From: Pseudomonadaceae bacterium SI-3
GTDB lineage: Bacteria > Pseudomonadota > Gammaproteobacteria > Pseudomonadales > Pseudomonadaceae
Length of the DNA stretch: 64,000 bases
NCBI GenBank assembly: GCA_004010935.1
Contig: CP026511.1
Coordinates: 2,542,001 to 2,606,000, forward strand
Direction of reading: 5' to 3'
Shown here: positions 1 through 9,186 of the stretch, piece by piece
Position numbering within the stretch: position 1 is the stretch's first letter
Layout: each line of letters opens with the position of its first letter
Notes under the pieces: model-generated
Databases searched by the model: none
Told to the model about the DNA's origin: nothing
Seen by the model: only the letters and a program-made list of their open reading frames with translations
Translations under genes and position numbers: made by a program

Positions 1-1955
1 TGCGTGTACCAGAACACCCGGCTTACACCGCGAGTGATTGCCACGTACGCCAGCCGCAGGTTTTCATCCGCCATGGCCTGGTCATAGCTGTTCCGAAAGA
101 AGCCACTGTAGGCGTACAACGCACTGCGCAGCGGGTGGCGTTCACTCGGCAGGCAGTCATCGACGATGATCGCAACTTCCGCCTGCAGGCCTTTGGCGCG
201 GTGGATGGTGTATGCCTTGACCGGCAGCTTGCGATCCAGCTGCGCCTCGATGGCCCGCAAGGGCTCGTTGCGGCGGCTGAGAACCAGTACGGCATTGCGG
301 TCGGCGTTCGGCAGCCCGGCAACGTGGTCGCACTGGGTCTGGATATCGCGGATCAGATCGGGCAGACGGGTCTTGATATCGAAACGGGTAATCAGTTTCA
401 CGCCGTGATCGCCTGGCTGCGTTGGGCGGCTCGCCTTGCTGGCTTTGGCCTGTTTGACCGCAACGCCCGCCAGCACGGCTTCGCCGTCGCGGATTACCGG
501 TTCGATGGAACGATAGTTGGTTTCCAGCATCAACGTCCGACTTTGCTTCGCCCCGCCCTTGGCCGGGAAGTACTTGTCGAAGTCCATGAACAGCTCCGGC
601 GAACTGCCCCGCCAGCCATAGATCGACTGCCAGTCATCACCGATTGCCATCAGGCTGACCGTTTCACCCTGTCTCGCAAGGGTGCCGTGCAACGCCTGCA
701 GCCACTGAACGATCTGTGGCGATATATCCTGAAACTCGTCGATCAGCAGATGGCTGAACGGTGCCAGCGCATCGCCGGAAACCTTGCCACCGCCGTTCAG
801 CTGCTGAGTGAGGGCTTGGAACGCACCGTTGAACGTCATCAAGCCCTGGGCTTCCAGAGCGCTCTGGAAATGCCGCCAGAACAGCTGCAGCACTTCGATG
901 AAGTTACGCTCGGGTTCCTTGCACGCCAGCCGTGTCAGTTGAATCTGGTCGATGCGAATGCCGATGCTTTCGATGAAGCCGGCTTGGACATAAAACGCCT
1001 CGAACAACGGCGCTGCACTGTACTCGCCGGTCAGCTTGCAGCCGTCCAAGGGCGCACGCGGAACCGCCCGCCGGGTGCCAGACTCGGGCGGCGGAGCGAG
1101 ACCTAGCAAGGTATGCACCAGCTCTCGGAAACGTTGGTCTTCGGCGTAACAGCGCTGGTACGCCTCTTTCAGCAACCGCAACTGGCCGGCCCGTAAGCGC
1201 GACGCGGTGAGCGGGTTGTCCAGCTCTGTGGGCGAAGCCCCCTTCTCGTCCAGTTGTTCGAACCACTGCGGCTTGCCGAGCAGGTCCTTGGCCAGCACCG
1301 CCATGGCCGAGTGGAAGGTACGAACGCACTGACGTGCGCGGGCCGGATCAAAGTCGAAATTCCAGAAGCCCAGCACTCGGATCAATTGCTCGCGCAACTC
1401 GGCGCACGAGGCATTGGTGAAGGAAATCACCGTGAGCCGCTCGGGCGGGATGTCCAGATGGCAGAGCATGAACACCACGCGCAACACCAGCGTCGTGGAT
1501 TTGCCCGAGCCCGCCCCTGCGAATATCCGTGTTGCTGGCGACTCTTCAAGAATCATCGCCCATTGCTCGTCGGACGGCGCTCGGATCACGCCTGCGTCCA
1601 CCGCCCGCCCTACTCGCAGGCGCATGGCCTGGATTTGTTGCTCGTTCACGCAGAGTTTCGCAGGGCCGTAGATACCGTCACCGGCCGGCTTGCGCGCCTT
1701 CGTTCGGGGCTTGGACGCGACCTTGGGCGCGGTACTGGCAGCCGTATCTGCAAGGCGCGTTGGCTTAGCGGCTGACTTGGCTTTCCTGACCTTTTTGCCT
1801 GGATGCCCCGACTTGCCGCCGGACTTTACCCCGGCGTCCGGCCAGCGACGCAGAATCAGATCATCTTCAGACTGAACGTACGCAGAGGTACGCGGAAAAC
1901 AACGCGCGAGCGCACTGGACACCAGCAGCTTGTAGCGCTTGACGGCAGACAGCAT
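1..1955 (-). CDS. UvrD/Rep-like superfamily 1 DNA helicase, 3' part outside window
   Basis: This is an ATP-dependent 3'-5' DNA helicase of superfamily 1A. Reading the minus strand by hand gives an uninterrupted frame that leaves the window at base 1. Helicase motifs appear in order: Walker A GAGSGKST, motif Ia-like VISFTNASCAELR, Walker B DEFQDISP, motif III GDDWQSIYGWRGS, motif V IHRAKGLQAEVAIIV and motif VI LRLAYVAITRG. The roughly 90 residues before Walker A include a basic, low-complexity Lys/Ala/Pro linker. The start is uncertain. ATG at 1955 is the first ATG, but the frame is open to about 2168 and a TTG at 2039 would add a GKNPYHIGHLSSPGW segment that looks protein-like. No good ribosome site is visible for either. 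It lies just downstream of, and in the same direction as, the AcoR-like gene. The family is secure; the specific cellular role (helicase IV-like or other repair helicase) is not. Confidence 0.87.
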   Translation of the reverse strand, partial: MLSAVKRYKLLVSSALARCFPRTSAYVQSEDDLILRRWPDAGVKSGGKSGHPGKKVRKAKSAAKPTRLADTAASTAPKVASKPRTKARKPAGDGIYGPAKLCVNEQQIQAMRLRVGRAVDAGVIRAPSDEQWAMILEESPATRIFAGAGSGKSTTLVLRVVFMLCHLDIPPERLTVISFTNASCAELREQLIRVLGFWNFDFDPARARQCVRTFHSAMAVLAKDLLGKPQWFEQLDEKGASPTELDNPLTASRLRAGQLRLLKEAYQRCYAEDQRFRELVHTLLGLAPPPESGTRRAVPRAPLDGCKLTGEYSAAPLFEAFYVQAGFIESIGIRIDQIQLTRLACKEPERNFIEVLQLFWRHFQSALEAQGLMTFNGAFQALTQQLNGGGKVSGDALAPFSHLLIDEFQDISPQIVQWLQALHGTLARQGETVSLMAIGDDWQSIYGWRGSSPELFMDFDKYFPAKGGAKQSRTLMLETNYRSIEPVIRDGEAVLAGVAVKQAKASKASRPTQPGDHGVKLITRFDIKTRLPDLIRDIQTQCDHVAGLPNADRNAVLVLSRRNEPLRAIEAQLDRKLPVKAYTIHRAKGLQAEVAIIVDDCLPSERHPLRSALYAYSGFFRNSYDQAMADENLRLAYVAITRGVSRVFWYT

Positions 1956-2058
1956 GAACAACCAACCGGGGCTAGACAGGTGGCCGATATGGTACGGGTT
2001 TTTGCCTTGCGGCTGGGCTCCAGGCGACAAGCCCGCCAAGTGTTCCCGCAGTACCCGG

Positions 2059-3957
2059 TCAGCTTCGAGTGATTCCGTACTTGCGAAGTTTTCGGTACAG
2101 CGTGTTACGGCTGATCCCCAGCTGTTGCGCAGCGCGACTGACGTGCCACTGCCGCGCGTCGAGAACCGCTAACAAGGCCTCGCGCTCGGCCTGACCCAGC
2201 GGATCCTGGGCTGGCTCGTGCATCGTTAACGGCGGGTATGCAGGAAGCACAGCCTCAACGTCAGCGCCGCCGATAGAACCGTTTTCAGCCAAGGCAATCA
2301 AGGTTCTGAGCACGTTGCGCATCTGCCGAACGTTGCCGGGCCAGTCATAAGAAAGGAGCAGCTGGCGTGCCCTGGCGTCCAGCTGTACGGCCTCCCCCCG
2401 TGCTTCCTTCTCGGTAAGGTGATCAAGCAACGCATCACGATCGCTGCGCGCTCGTACCGGTGAAAGCTCCACCGTTAGCCCGTTGAGACGATAGAAAAGG
2501 TCTTCGCGAAAGCGCCCTTCGGCGACCAATCCTTGCAGGTCGCGGTGACTGGCGCTGATCAGCCGCACGTCCAGCGGCGTCGGCACGACAGCGCCCAGTG
2601 GTAAGACTTGGCGCTCCTCCAATACACGCAGCAACCGGGTTTGCAGGGCCAGCGGCATGTCACCGATCTCATCGAGGAAGAGAATGCCACCGTTGGCCTG
2701 CTGTAGCTTGCCCGCCATGCCTTCCTTGCGTGCCCCGGTGAAACTGCCGCCGCGATAGCCGAACAGCTCGCTCTCGATCAGCGTTTCGGGAATAGCGGCG
2801 CAGTTAAGCGCAACGAACGGCTTTTGCGCCCGCGAACTGGCGCGATGAAGAGCGGCGGCGAACGCCTCCTTGCCCGTTCCAGTCTCGCCGTGCAGAAGCA
2901 CCGGCACGTCCCGCTCCATGACCTTGAGCGCTCGTTGAAAGCGGCTTCGCAGCGATGGGTCCTCGAGGCACAACCCCGCTGTTTGTGGTTCCGCGCATTT
3001 GCCCCGAGCCGGAATCACGCGCATTTTCGGACCGCGTAGCTGGCCATGCAGCAGCTGGCCGTCCAATGTGCGAAGCGGCCAGCAGGTGCCTGGCTGCGGT
3101 GTGGCGCGTTGCAGCAGTTCGTCCAGACGAATATCCAACACCTGCTCCAGCGACATCCCCAGCAAGGCGTTACGACCAGCGCCAAGCAACCCCAGTGCCG
3201 TATCGTTGGCGGCGCTTATTCGGCCCCCACCATCGAACGCCAGCAGCCCTTCGCTGAGCAGACCGATGTATTCGGGCTGAGCGTGAAAGCGCAGCAGATA
3301 GGCGCCCTCGCAATGCTGCAGAAAGAAGCAGCTTTCGATCAGCTTCGCCGACAGATTGGTCAGCGCCATGGTGTGAAAACGCTGCTGGTGCGACAGCTCT
3401 TCGCGCGCCGATGACACGTTCAGTACCGCCAGTAATTCGCCCTGCGGATCGAACACCGGGCTGGCCGAACAGGTCAGCCTGGCATGACGGCCACGAAAGT
3501 GTTCGTCACGGCAGATGGTCAAGGCCTGGCGTTCGAGCAGGCACATTCCGACGCCGTTGGTGCCTTCGACCGCCTCGTCCCATACAGCTCCGAGCCACAG
3601 GCCGGCGCGCTGGAATTCCGTGCGCTCCGCCTCGCTGGAAACGCTGTCGATCACTACGCCACGCGCGTCCGTCAGCAGGACCGCATGACCAGCGCCGCCC
3701 AGTTGCTGATGCAGGCTGTTCATCTGCCAGTGCGCCACACCGACCACCTGCTGCAACCGTTCGCGGTGCTCGCGCAGGCGCGTCTGCTCGACTACGCAGG
3801 TTGCACGTGCGCTCGTTGGGTCGAGACGGTGCTGATCCAGGCAACGCCGCCAGGAGCGAGCGATGGCGGGGTCGGAAGCAGGCCCATGGGCCGCGCTCAG
3901 TCCTTCACCGAAACTGAGAACCTGATGGGCATGTCGAGCGATGTGCGGTGACGTCAT
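2059..3957 (-). CDS. AcoR-type sigma-54-dependent transcriptional activator
   Basis: A 632-residue enhancer-binding protein that activates RNA polymerase carrying sigma-54. Domain order is a GAF-like sensor (about residues 75-200), a PAS-like region (about 215-300), an AAA+ domain and a C-terminal Fis-type helix-turn-helix (AAQQLGISRNTLYRKLRKYG). Walker A GETGTGKE is near residue 355, the sigma-54 contact loop reads GSFTGA near 400, and Walker B is LFLDEIGDM. The open frame extends much further upstream, but the start at 3957 has GGAG about 10 bases before it and gives the family's usual N-terminus. It is divergent from the flavin monooxygenase at 4375, and the gap between them carries a sigma-54 promoter and a palindrome. 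The monooxygenase operon is therefore its probable target. The inducer cannot be read from the sequence; the family includes acetoin and alcohol/ketone sensors. Confidence 0.93.
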   Translation of the reverse strand: MTSPHIARHAHQVLSFGEGLSAAHGPASDPAIARSWRRCLDQHRLDPTSARATCVVEQTRLREHRERLQQVVGVAHWQMNSLHQQLGGAGHAVLLTDARGVVIDSVSSEAERTEFQRAGLWLGAVWDEAVEGTNGVGMCLLERQALTICRDEHFRGRHARLTCSASPVFDPQGELLAVLNVSSAREELSHQQRFHTMALTNLSAKLIESCFFLQHCEGAYLLRFHAQPEYIGLLSEGLLAFDGGGRISAANDTALGLLGAGRNALLGMSLEQVLDIRLDELLQRATPQPGTCWPLRTLDGQLLHGQLRGPKMRVIPARGKCAEPQTAGLCLEDPSLRSRFQRALKVMERDVPVLLHGETGTGKEAFAAALHRASSRAQKPFVALNCAAIPETLIESELFGYRGGSFTGARKEGMAGKLQQANGGILFLDEIGDMPLALQTRLLRVLEERQVLPLGAVVPTPLDVRLISASHRDLQGLVAEGRFREDLFYRLNGLTVELSPVRARSDRDALLDHLTEKEARGEAVQLDARARQLLLSYDWPGNVRQMRNVLRTLIALAENGSIGGADVEAVLPAYPPLTMHEPAQDPLGQAEREALLAVLDARQWHVSRAAQQLGISRNTLYRKLRKYGITRS

Positions 3958-4062
3958 TGTTGTTTTTCTCCGCGCTGATTCATGAGCGGTTTGCGCCAGC
4001 ATAGGCCAATCAGTCGCGCAGCGCATGCCGTCCCAAACAGGAGACAGACTGCCACAGCGGAC

Positions 4063-4080
4063 TGTGTCAGATCTGATACA
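4063..4080. promoter_or_regulatory. Candidate activator binding palindrome
   Basis: TGTGTCAGATCTGATACA is an 18-base near-perfect inverted repeat with one mismatched pair. It lies about 65 bases upstream of the -24/-12 promoter at 4145, at a position typical of an upstream activator site for the divergent AcoR-like regulator. Assigning it to that regulator is inference. Confidence 0.55.
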
Positions 4081-4144
4081 GCCACGCTCCGTCAGCGACG
4101 TGGTCCGTGCAACAAAGCCGTCTATAACGCGCGTTCCCGATCCC

Positions 4145-4160
4145 TGGCCCGGCCTTTGCT
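4145..4160 (+). promoter_or_regulatory. Sigma-54 (-24/-12) promoter
   Basis: TGGCCCGGCCTTTGCT matches the RpoN consensus TGGCACG-N4-TTGCW at all but one position, with the invariant GG and GC pairs correctly spaced. It points toward the flavin monooxygenase at 4375 and sits between that gene and the divergent sigma-54 activator. Confidence 0.85.
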
Positions 4161-4208
4161 CTGATCGATGTGGTATCCGGCCACAACAACAATGATCAGG
4201 AGAATCCC

Positions 4209-4250
4209 ATGCCCCTTTCGCTTCCCGGCCCTGAACGGGCCATCGACTGA
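4209..4250 (+). CDS. Possible 13-residue leader peptide MPLSLPGPERAID
   Basis: A 13-codon ORF begins about 50 bases after the sigma-54 promoter. AGGAG lies 5 bases before its ATG, a better ribosome site than that of the following monooxygenase. The frame ends 124 bases before the monooxygenase. It could be a translated leader, a degenerate gene start or chance. No known peptide is recognised. Confidence 0.25.
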   Translation: MPLSLPGPERAID

Positions 4251-4374
4251 CCCAAGCGGACACCACGCGGTTGCGCTCGCAGACTCCAGCTTCAACGCAT
4301 GCCAACCGGCTTCGTGGGAGCGCTGAACGACTGCACGCTGCATAGATAACAAGAACCTTCGCAAGGACATACCC

Positions 4375-6204
4375 ATGAACATCAGTATCGACTCCATGAC
4401 CCCTGCCGAGACACCCACTGCCCAGCTCGCCGCTTGGGTCGAACGCCTCGGCCAGCGCCTCGCGCAACGTGACATCGACGGCGCACTCGATCTCTTTGCC
4501 GAGGACTGCCATTGGCGGGATCTGGTCCTGTTCAGCTGGAATCTGGTCACGCTCGAGGGCAAGGCCGATATCCGCGACATGCTTGAAGCCCGTCTTGAGG
4601 AGACCAAACCGGAGAGCTGGAAAGTCGAAGGTGAAGCGACATTTACTGACGGTGTGCTGGAAGGCTGGATCAGCCTGGAAACCGAAGTCGCGCGCGGCAA
4701 AGGTTACGTGCGACTGAAGGACGGCCTGTGCTGGACACTGCTCACCACCATGCGTGAACTCAAGAGTTTCGAGGAGCCGACCGGGCGCCGCAGGCCGATG
4801 GGTGCCGAGCACGGCCATGGGCGTGTCGACCGGCGCAACTGGCTGGAAAAGCGCCGCGATGAAGAAGCCGCACTCGGCATCACCGAACAGCCCTATTGCC
4901 TGGTGATCGGTGGCGGCCAGGGTGGGCTGGGGCTGGGCGCACGACTCAAGCGACTGGGTGTACCCTCGCTGATCATCGACAAAGCCGAGCGGCCCGGCGA
5001 CCAATGGCGCGGTCGCTACAAGTCGCTGTGCCTGCATGATCCGGTCTGGTACGACCACATGCCTTATCTGCCGTTTCCGGAACATTGGCCGGTGTTTACA
5101 CCGAAGGATCAGATCGGCGACTGGCTGGAAATGTATGCCAAGGTCATGGAACTCAACTACTGGGCCAAGACCGAGTGCGTCAGCGCCAGTTTCGATGAAA
5201 ACGAAGGCCACTGGACCGTTCAGGTGCTGCGCGACGGCAAGCCGCTAACGCTCAAGCCCACGCAGCTGATCCTGGCCACCGGCATGTCAGGTGTGCCCAA
5301 CGTCCCGGTGTATGCCGGTGCGCAAAGTTTCGCAGGTCAGCAGCACCACTCCAGCCAGCATCCGGGTGGCGATGCCTGGCGCGGCAAGCGCGCCGTGGTC
5401 ATTGGCGCGAACAACTCGGCACATGACATCTGCGCCGATCTGGTGGAAAACGGCGCTGAGGTAACCATGGTCCAGCGCTCCAGCACTCACATCGTGCGTT
5501 CCGACTCGCTGATGGATATCGTCTTCGGCCCGCTCTACTCCGAGGATGCGCTCGAAAGCGGGCTGACCACCGACAAAGCCGACATGCTCTTCGCCTCCAT
5601 CCCTTACAAGGTTCTACCCGAATTCCATCGCCAGGCCTTCGAGCAGGTAAAAGAGCGCGACAGGGCATTCTACGATCGCCTCGCGGCTGCCGGCTTCATG
5701 CTCGACTTCGGTGACGATGAGTCCGGCTTGTTTCTCAAGTACGTGCGTCGCGGCTCGGGGTACTACATCGACGTCGGCGCCTCTGAGCTGATCGCCAATG
5801 GCACCATCAAGTTGAAGAGCGGACCAGGGCTGAACGTCGAGCGGATCGAGGCGGACGCCGTGCTGCTCAGCGATGGCAGCCGTTTGCCGGCAGATCTTAT
5901 CGTCTATGCCACGGGCTACGGTTCGATGAACGGCTGGGCGGCCAAACTGATCTCTCAGGATGTCGCTGACAAGGTCGGCCGTTGCTGGGGACTGGGGTCC
6001 GGCACCACCAAGGATCCGGGCCCATACGAAGGCGAACTGCGCAACATGTGGAAGCCCACACAGCAGCAGAACCTTTGGTTCCATGGCGGCAACCTGCACC
6101 AGTCGCGGCATTATTCGCTTTACCTGGCCCTGCAGTTGAAGGCCCGATTCGAGGGGCTGGACACTTCGGTCTACAAACTGGCGCCGAGCTACCATTGCGG
6201 TTGA
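4375..6204 (+). CDS. Flavin-containing monooxygenase with N-terminal NTF2/SnoaL-like domain
   Basis: A 609-residue FAD- and NADPH-dependent monooxygenase, probably acting on a carbonyl or small hydrophobic substrate. Residues about 15-130 look like an NTF2/SnoaL-like fold. The FAD Rossmann motif VIGGGQGGLGLG is near residue 180, followed by DQWRGRYKSLCLHDP, the usual FMO/YUCCA-like flavin region. The NADPH Rossmann motif VVIGANNSAHD is near 340, and an ATGYGS motif comes near the end of the nucleotide domain. The NTF2-plus-FMO layout recurs in bacterial oxidoreductases. It follows the sigma-54 promoter at 4145 and a strong terminator closes the unit, so it appears to be transcribed alone. Substrate unknown; Baeyer-Villiger-type ketone oxidation would fit an AcoR-type regulator but is inference. 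Confidence 0.88.
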   Translation: MNISIDSMTPAETPTAQLAAWVERLGQRLAQRDIDGALDLFAEDCHWRDLVLFSWNLVTLEGKADIRDMLEARLEETKPESWKVEGEATFTDGVLEGWISLETEVARGKGYVRLKDGLCWTLLTTMRELKSFEEPTGRRRPMGAEHGHGRVDRRNWLEKRRDEEAALGITEQPYCLVIGGGQGGLGLGARLKRLGVPSLIIDKAERPGDQWRGRYKSLCLHDPVWYDHMPYLPFPEHWPVFTPKDQIGDWLEMYAKVMELNYWAKTECVSASFDENEGHWTVQVLRDGKPLTLKPTQLILATGMSGVPNVPVYAGAQSFAGQQHHSSQHPGGDAWRGKRAVVIGANNSAHDICADLVENGAEVTMVQRSSTHIVRSDSLMDIVFGPLYSEDALESGLTTDKADMLFASIPYKVLPEFHRQAFEQVKERDRAFYDRLAAAGFMLDFGDDESGLFLKYVRRGSGYYIDVGASELIANGTIKLKSGPGLNVERIEADAVLLSDGSRLPADLIVYATGYGSMNGWAAKLISQDVADKVGRCWGLGSGTTKDPGPYEGELRNMWKPTQQQNLWFHGGNLHQSRHYSLYLALQLKARFEGLDTSVYKLAPSYHCG

Positions 6205-6223
6205 TTTGAATAGCGGCACGCAT

Positions 6224-6250
6224 ACGGGGCCTTCGGGCCCCGTTCTCGTT
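6224..6250 (+). terminator. Rho-independent terminator
   Basis: A perfect 8-bp stem ACGGGGCC/GGCCCCGT around a TTCG tetraloop, followed by TCTCGTTT. It lies 20 bases after the monooxygenase stop. Confidence 0.85.
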
Positions 6251-6360
6251 TCCGTAATCGACAGTTCATCAGATGCATCGCACGCGGCGCATCGTCGAGG
6301 TACTAAACAGAACAGTCATCTACGGCGCGCAGTTCCAAGCGCTGCCAAACATAGGTCGTT

Positions 6361-7386
6361 ATGTACAGAATCGGTTTCGCCTGCATGTACCGCCATCCCA
6401 GCCACAGCGAATCGCTAAAGGAGCTGGAAGCAATCGAGCGCACTTTCAATCCGCGCGCGACCACGCTGCGCTGGCTCAACAGCGTGTCGCAGGAGGTAGC
6501 GCGGGAAAAGCTGAACGACATCATCGAGCACAACCTGGCGGCGCAGGTTCGGCTGATCGATTACGTCAGCACACTGCCGGAGCCGCTGCGCATGCTGCGT
6601 CTGAGCAGCGATCTGTTGCCCTTCTACAGCCATCCGGAGGTGGCGGATTTCTATCGCCAGGCGGACGTGCGTAACGCGATCGAAACGGGCTTCGCACAGA
6701 TCGGCGAGCGAGCCAGAGCCTTGGGCATTCGCCTGTCGCTGCACCCCGGCCAGTATTGTGTGCTGGCTTCGGACAAGCCTCAGGTGGTGGAAAACAGCCT
6801 GGCGGAATTTGAGTATCACGCCGACATGATCCGGATGATGGGCTTCGGCCGGCAGTTCCAGGACTTCAAGTGCAACGTGCACATCGCAGGTCGCCTGGGC
6901 GTCGAAGGCATTCGTTCGATATGGCCACGGTTATCGCAGGAAGCGCGCCACTGCATCACCTTCGAGAACGAGGAGAAGACCTACGGCGTCGATGATTGCC
7001 TGCAGCTCGCCGACCTGGCGCCCGTGGTGCTGGATATCCACCACTGCTGGATCAACGAAGACCGGTATATCGACCCACACGACCCACGCGTGGCGCGCAT
7101 TATCGACAGCTGGCACGGCGTAAGGCCAACCATGCACTATTCGCAGCCGCCGGAGCGACTGATGGAAATGGGCTTTTCCGCCGATGAGAAAATGGAGATG
7201 CCAGCCCTCCTCGAAACGCTGAGCAAGCGCGACCTCTACAGCCACAGCAAGCGCATGTGGAATCGCTGGACCAATCTCTACGCCCGTGAATTCCTCGACC
7301 GTTTCGACATGATGTTCGAAGCCAAGGACAAGAATCTCGCCACGTTGGACTATTACCGTGAGTACCTAGAGAGGCGCGCCGCCTAG
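6361..7386 (+). CDS. uvsE: UV damage endonuclease UvsE/UvdE
   Basis: A 341-residue TIM-barrel metal-dependent endonuclease that nicks 5' of UV photoproducts and starts alternative excision repair. Family signatures are MYRIGFACMY at the start, LRLSSDLLPF near residue 80, RLSLHPGQY near 125, CNVHIAGRLG, ITFENEEKTYG and LDIHHCWIN, all supplying His/Glu/Asp ligands of the metal cluster. The length suits the family and no key block is missing. It stands alone after a terminator. Possible upstream sequence is short and no LexA box was recognised. Confidence 0.93.
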   Translation: MYRIGFACMYRHPSHSESLKELEAIERTFNPRATTLRWLNSVSQEVAREKLNDIIEHNLAAQVRLIDYVSTLPEPLRMLRLSSDLLPFYSHPEVADFYRQADVRNAIETGFAQIGERARALGIRLSLHPGQYCVLASDKPQVVENSLAEFEYHADMIRMMGFGRQFQDFKCNVHIAGRLGVEGIRSIWPRLSQEARHCITFENEEKTYGVDDCLQLADLAPVVLDIHHCWINEDRYIDPHDPRVARIIDSWHGVRPTMHYSQPPERLMEMGFSADEKMEMPALLETLSKRDLYSHSKRMWNRWTNLYAREFLDRFDMMFEAKDKNLATLDYYREYLERRAA

Positions 7387-7438
7387 CGGTCTCCCTGCCG
7401 CGTCATGCAGCGGCTGTGATCTCGATTCGCGCAGTGGT

Positions 7439-8086
7439 TCAGGGCGCCAACTTGAACCACAGCCACACCGCAAATAATACGAGCCCGGCGATGCCTATCG
7501 GCTTGGCATGGCGATTCCAGATATCCAATGCTGCTTTGCCCGCCACCGCGATCAACAATGCAAGGCCGTAGTAACGGGCACCCCGGGCGAGACAGGCGGC
7601 CGCCAGAAACAGAAAGATCGGGTAGGCGCTGGCGCCCGCCACGAGCACGGCGATCTGGAAGGGGATCGGGATGATGCCAATCGCCAGGATCGCGGTGAAC
7701 CCATCCTCCCGGAACTGCTGATCAAACGCGTCGTAGGCTTCCTGTCCACCAAACAGTCCAACCAGCGTATCGCCCCACTGATCCATCGCGAATACACCCA
7801 GGTAGTAACCCAGCGTGGCGGCCGTGAGATTTCCAGCCAGCGCGACCGTTGCGATCCGCCATTTACGGTCGGCGTGACAGAGCATCCAGGGGATGAGAAT
7901 CACCTCGATGGGAATCGGGATGAGCAGCGTCTCCATCATGGACGCTACAAACAGCAGCGGCATGGCGTGACGCGACTTATCAAGGCGATCGAGCCAGGCA
8001 CGTGCGGAGGTCAGGCGGGTTGGGGACATAGAGGTACTACCGGGTTGAATAGGCAGGACGTTGGGTCTGCTGCTGCGCTTATTCAT
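7439..8086 (-). CDS. VTT/DedA-type (YqaA-like) inner-membrane protein
   Basis: About 215 residues with four or more hydrophobic segments. The pattern around ETLLIPIPIEVILIP, AGNLTAATLGYYLG and GFTAILAIGIIPIPFQIAVLVAGAS resembles the VTT (SNARE-associated/DedA/YqaA) superfamily. Such proteins have been linked to lipid scrambling and membrane homeostasis, but this branch is poorly characterised. The longest frame reaches 8188. I prefer ATG 8086 (weak GGA upstream); ATG 8029, beginning just before the first conserved helix, is an alternative. It converges on uvsE with a short gap. Confidence 0.72.
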   Translation of the reverse strand: MNKRSSRPNVLPIQPGSTSMSPTRLTSARAWLDRLDKSRHAMPLLFVASMMETLLIPIPIEVILIPWMLCHADRKWRIATVALAGNLTAATLGYYLGVFAMDQWGDTLVGLFGGQEAYDAFDQQFREDGFTAILAIGIIPIPFQIAVLVAGASAYPIFLFLAAACLARGARYYGLALLIAVAGKAALDIWNRHAKPIGIAGLVLFAVWLWFKLAP

Positions 8087-8277
8087 CGGAGTTCCAAGCA
8101 GACAACCCGTTCCTGAAACAGTGTGACTTCTCAGGACCGTAACGCCGGCTACGCTGCAGAGAGCCAATACCCTACTCCCCCGCTGCACTTTCCCTACCGC
8201 GCCGAGTCAGTATTAATCCAAAGGGGCCGTAATCATTCAGGTACCCCTAAGCCAGTGGTCGTTAGCGTGGTTAGCCA

Positions 8278-9186
8278 ATGAATGAAGATAAATATCGGAC
8301 CGCTGTAGACGCTGCGGCGATTTATTCAGAGACGGATCTCCGCGGGACCATTACTCATATCAACGATCAATTCTGTGCAATATCTGGCTACACCAAGGGC
8401 GAACTGATCGGCACGAACCACCGCCTGCTCAATTCTGGTCAGCACCCTCCCGAATTTTTTCGGACGTTATGGCGCACCATTTCAAGTGGCCATATCTGGA
8501 AGGGCGAGATATGCAACCGCCGCAAGGACGGCTCGCTCTACTGGGTCAACAGCACCATCGTCCCGATCAAGGACGACCTGGCGCAACACGTCGAGAAGTA
8601 CATTTCGATCCGGTTCGATGTGACGGAAAAGCAGGAGTTACTCGAGGCCATGCAGTGGCGTGCGTCCCACGACGTGCTCACTACACTCCCGAACCGGGTG
8701 TATCTGCACGACCGGCTGCATCAAGCCATCTCGGCAGCGCAGCGTCATGGCCGGTCGCTTGCGGTATGCATTCTCGATCTCGACGGTTTCAAGGCAGTGA
8801 ACGACCGCTACGGGCACGCCACGGGCGATTTGCTACTCGTCGAAGTGGCAAACCGGCTGACGCGGGAATTGCGCACGGAAGATCTTCTTGCGCGTCTAGG
8901 CGGAGACGAATTCGTGTTGCTGCTGGATCAAGTCGATGAAACGCTGCTTCCTGCCGCGTTGCAGCGCGTCCTGGACGTCATCGCCGTGCCCTTCCACATC
9001 GACGGATACGTTATGAAGGTTGCCGGCTCTCTCGGCGTAACCATCTACCCACAGGATAACGAAGGCCCCGATACTTTGTTACGCCATGCTGATCAAGCGA
9101 TGTACGAAGCCAAGCACGCTTTCGCTTCTTTGACGTGTCGATCAGTCAGAAGACGCAGGCAGCCTTCAAGAACATCGAGTGCGTGA
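8278..9186 (+). CDS. PAS-GGDEF half of a frameshifted diguanylate cyclase/phosphodiesterase
   Basis: This frame encodes a PAS domain (about residues 8-120, with NDQFCAISGYTKGELIG and KDGSLYWVNSTIVPI) and then a GGDEF domain (about 130-285) with intact GGDEF and an RTED inhibitory I-site five residues before it. After the final GGDEF-domain motif HADQAMYEAKHA near residue 282 the frame loses homology and ends. The expected continuation, reading RFFDVSISQ, is present in another frame that runs into the EAL domain. The original gene probably encoded one PAS-GGDEF-EAL protein. This half may still make c-di-GMP as a truncated cyclase. Confidence 0.85.
   Translation: MNEDKYRTAVDAAAIYSETDLRGTITHINDQFCAISGYTKGELIGTNHRLLNSGQHPPEFFRTLWRTISSGHIWKGEICNRRKDGSLYWVNSTIVPIKDDLAQHVEKYISIRFDVTEKQELLEAMQWRASHDVLTTLPNRVYLHDRLHQAISAAQRHGRSLAVCILDLDGFKAVNDRYGHATGDLLLVEVANRLTRELRTEDLLARLGGDEFVLLLDQVDETLLPAALQRVLDVIAVPFHIDGYVMKVAGSLGVTIYPQDNEGPDTLLRHADQAMYEAKHAFASLTCRSVRRRRQPSRTSSA

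Noticed and set aside
135..1106. 323-residue + strand frame over the helicase
   Set aside because: The minus strand carries all helicase motifs; the + frame is a high-GC shadow.
3958..5211. N-terminal extension of the AcoR-like gene giving a 1050-residue protein
   Set aside because: The extension is antisense to the monooxygenase, has no matching domain, and a good start with ribosome site exists at 3957.
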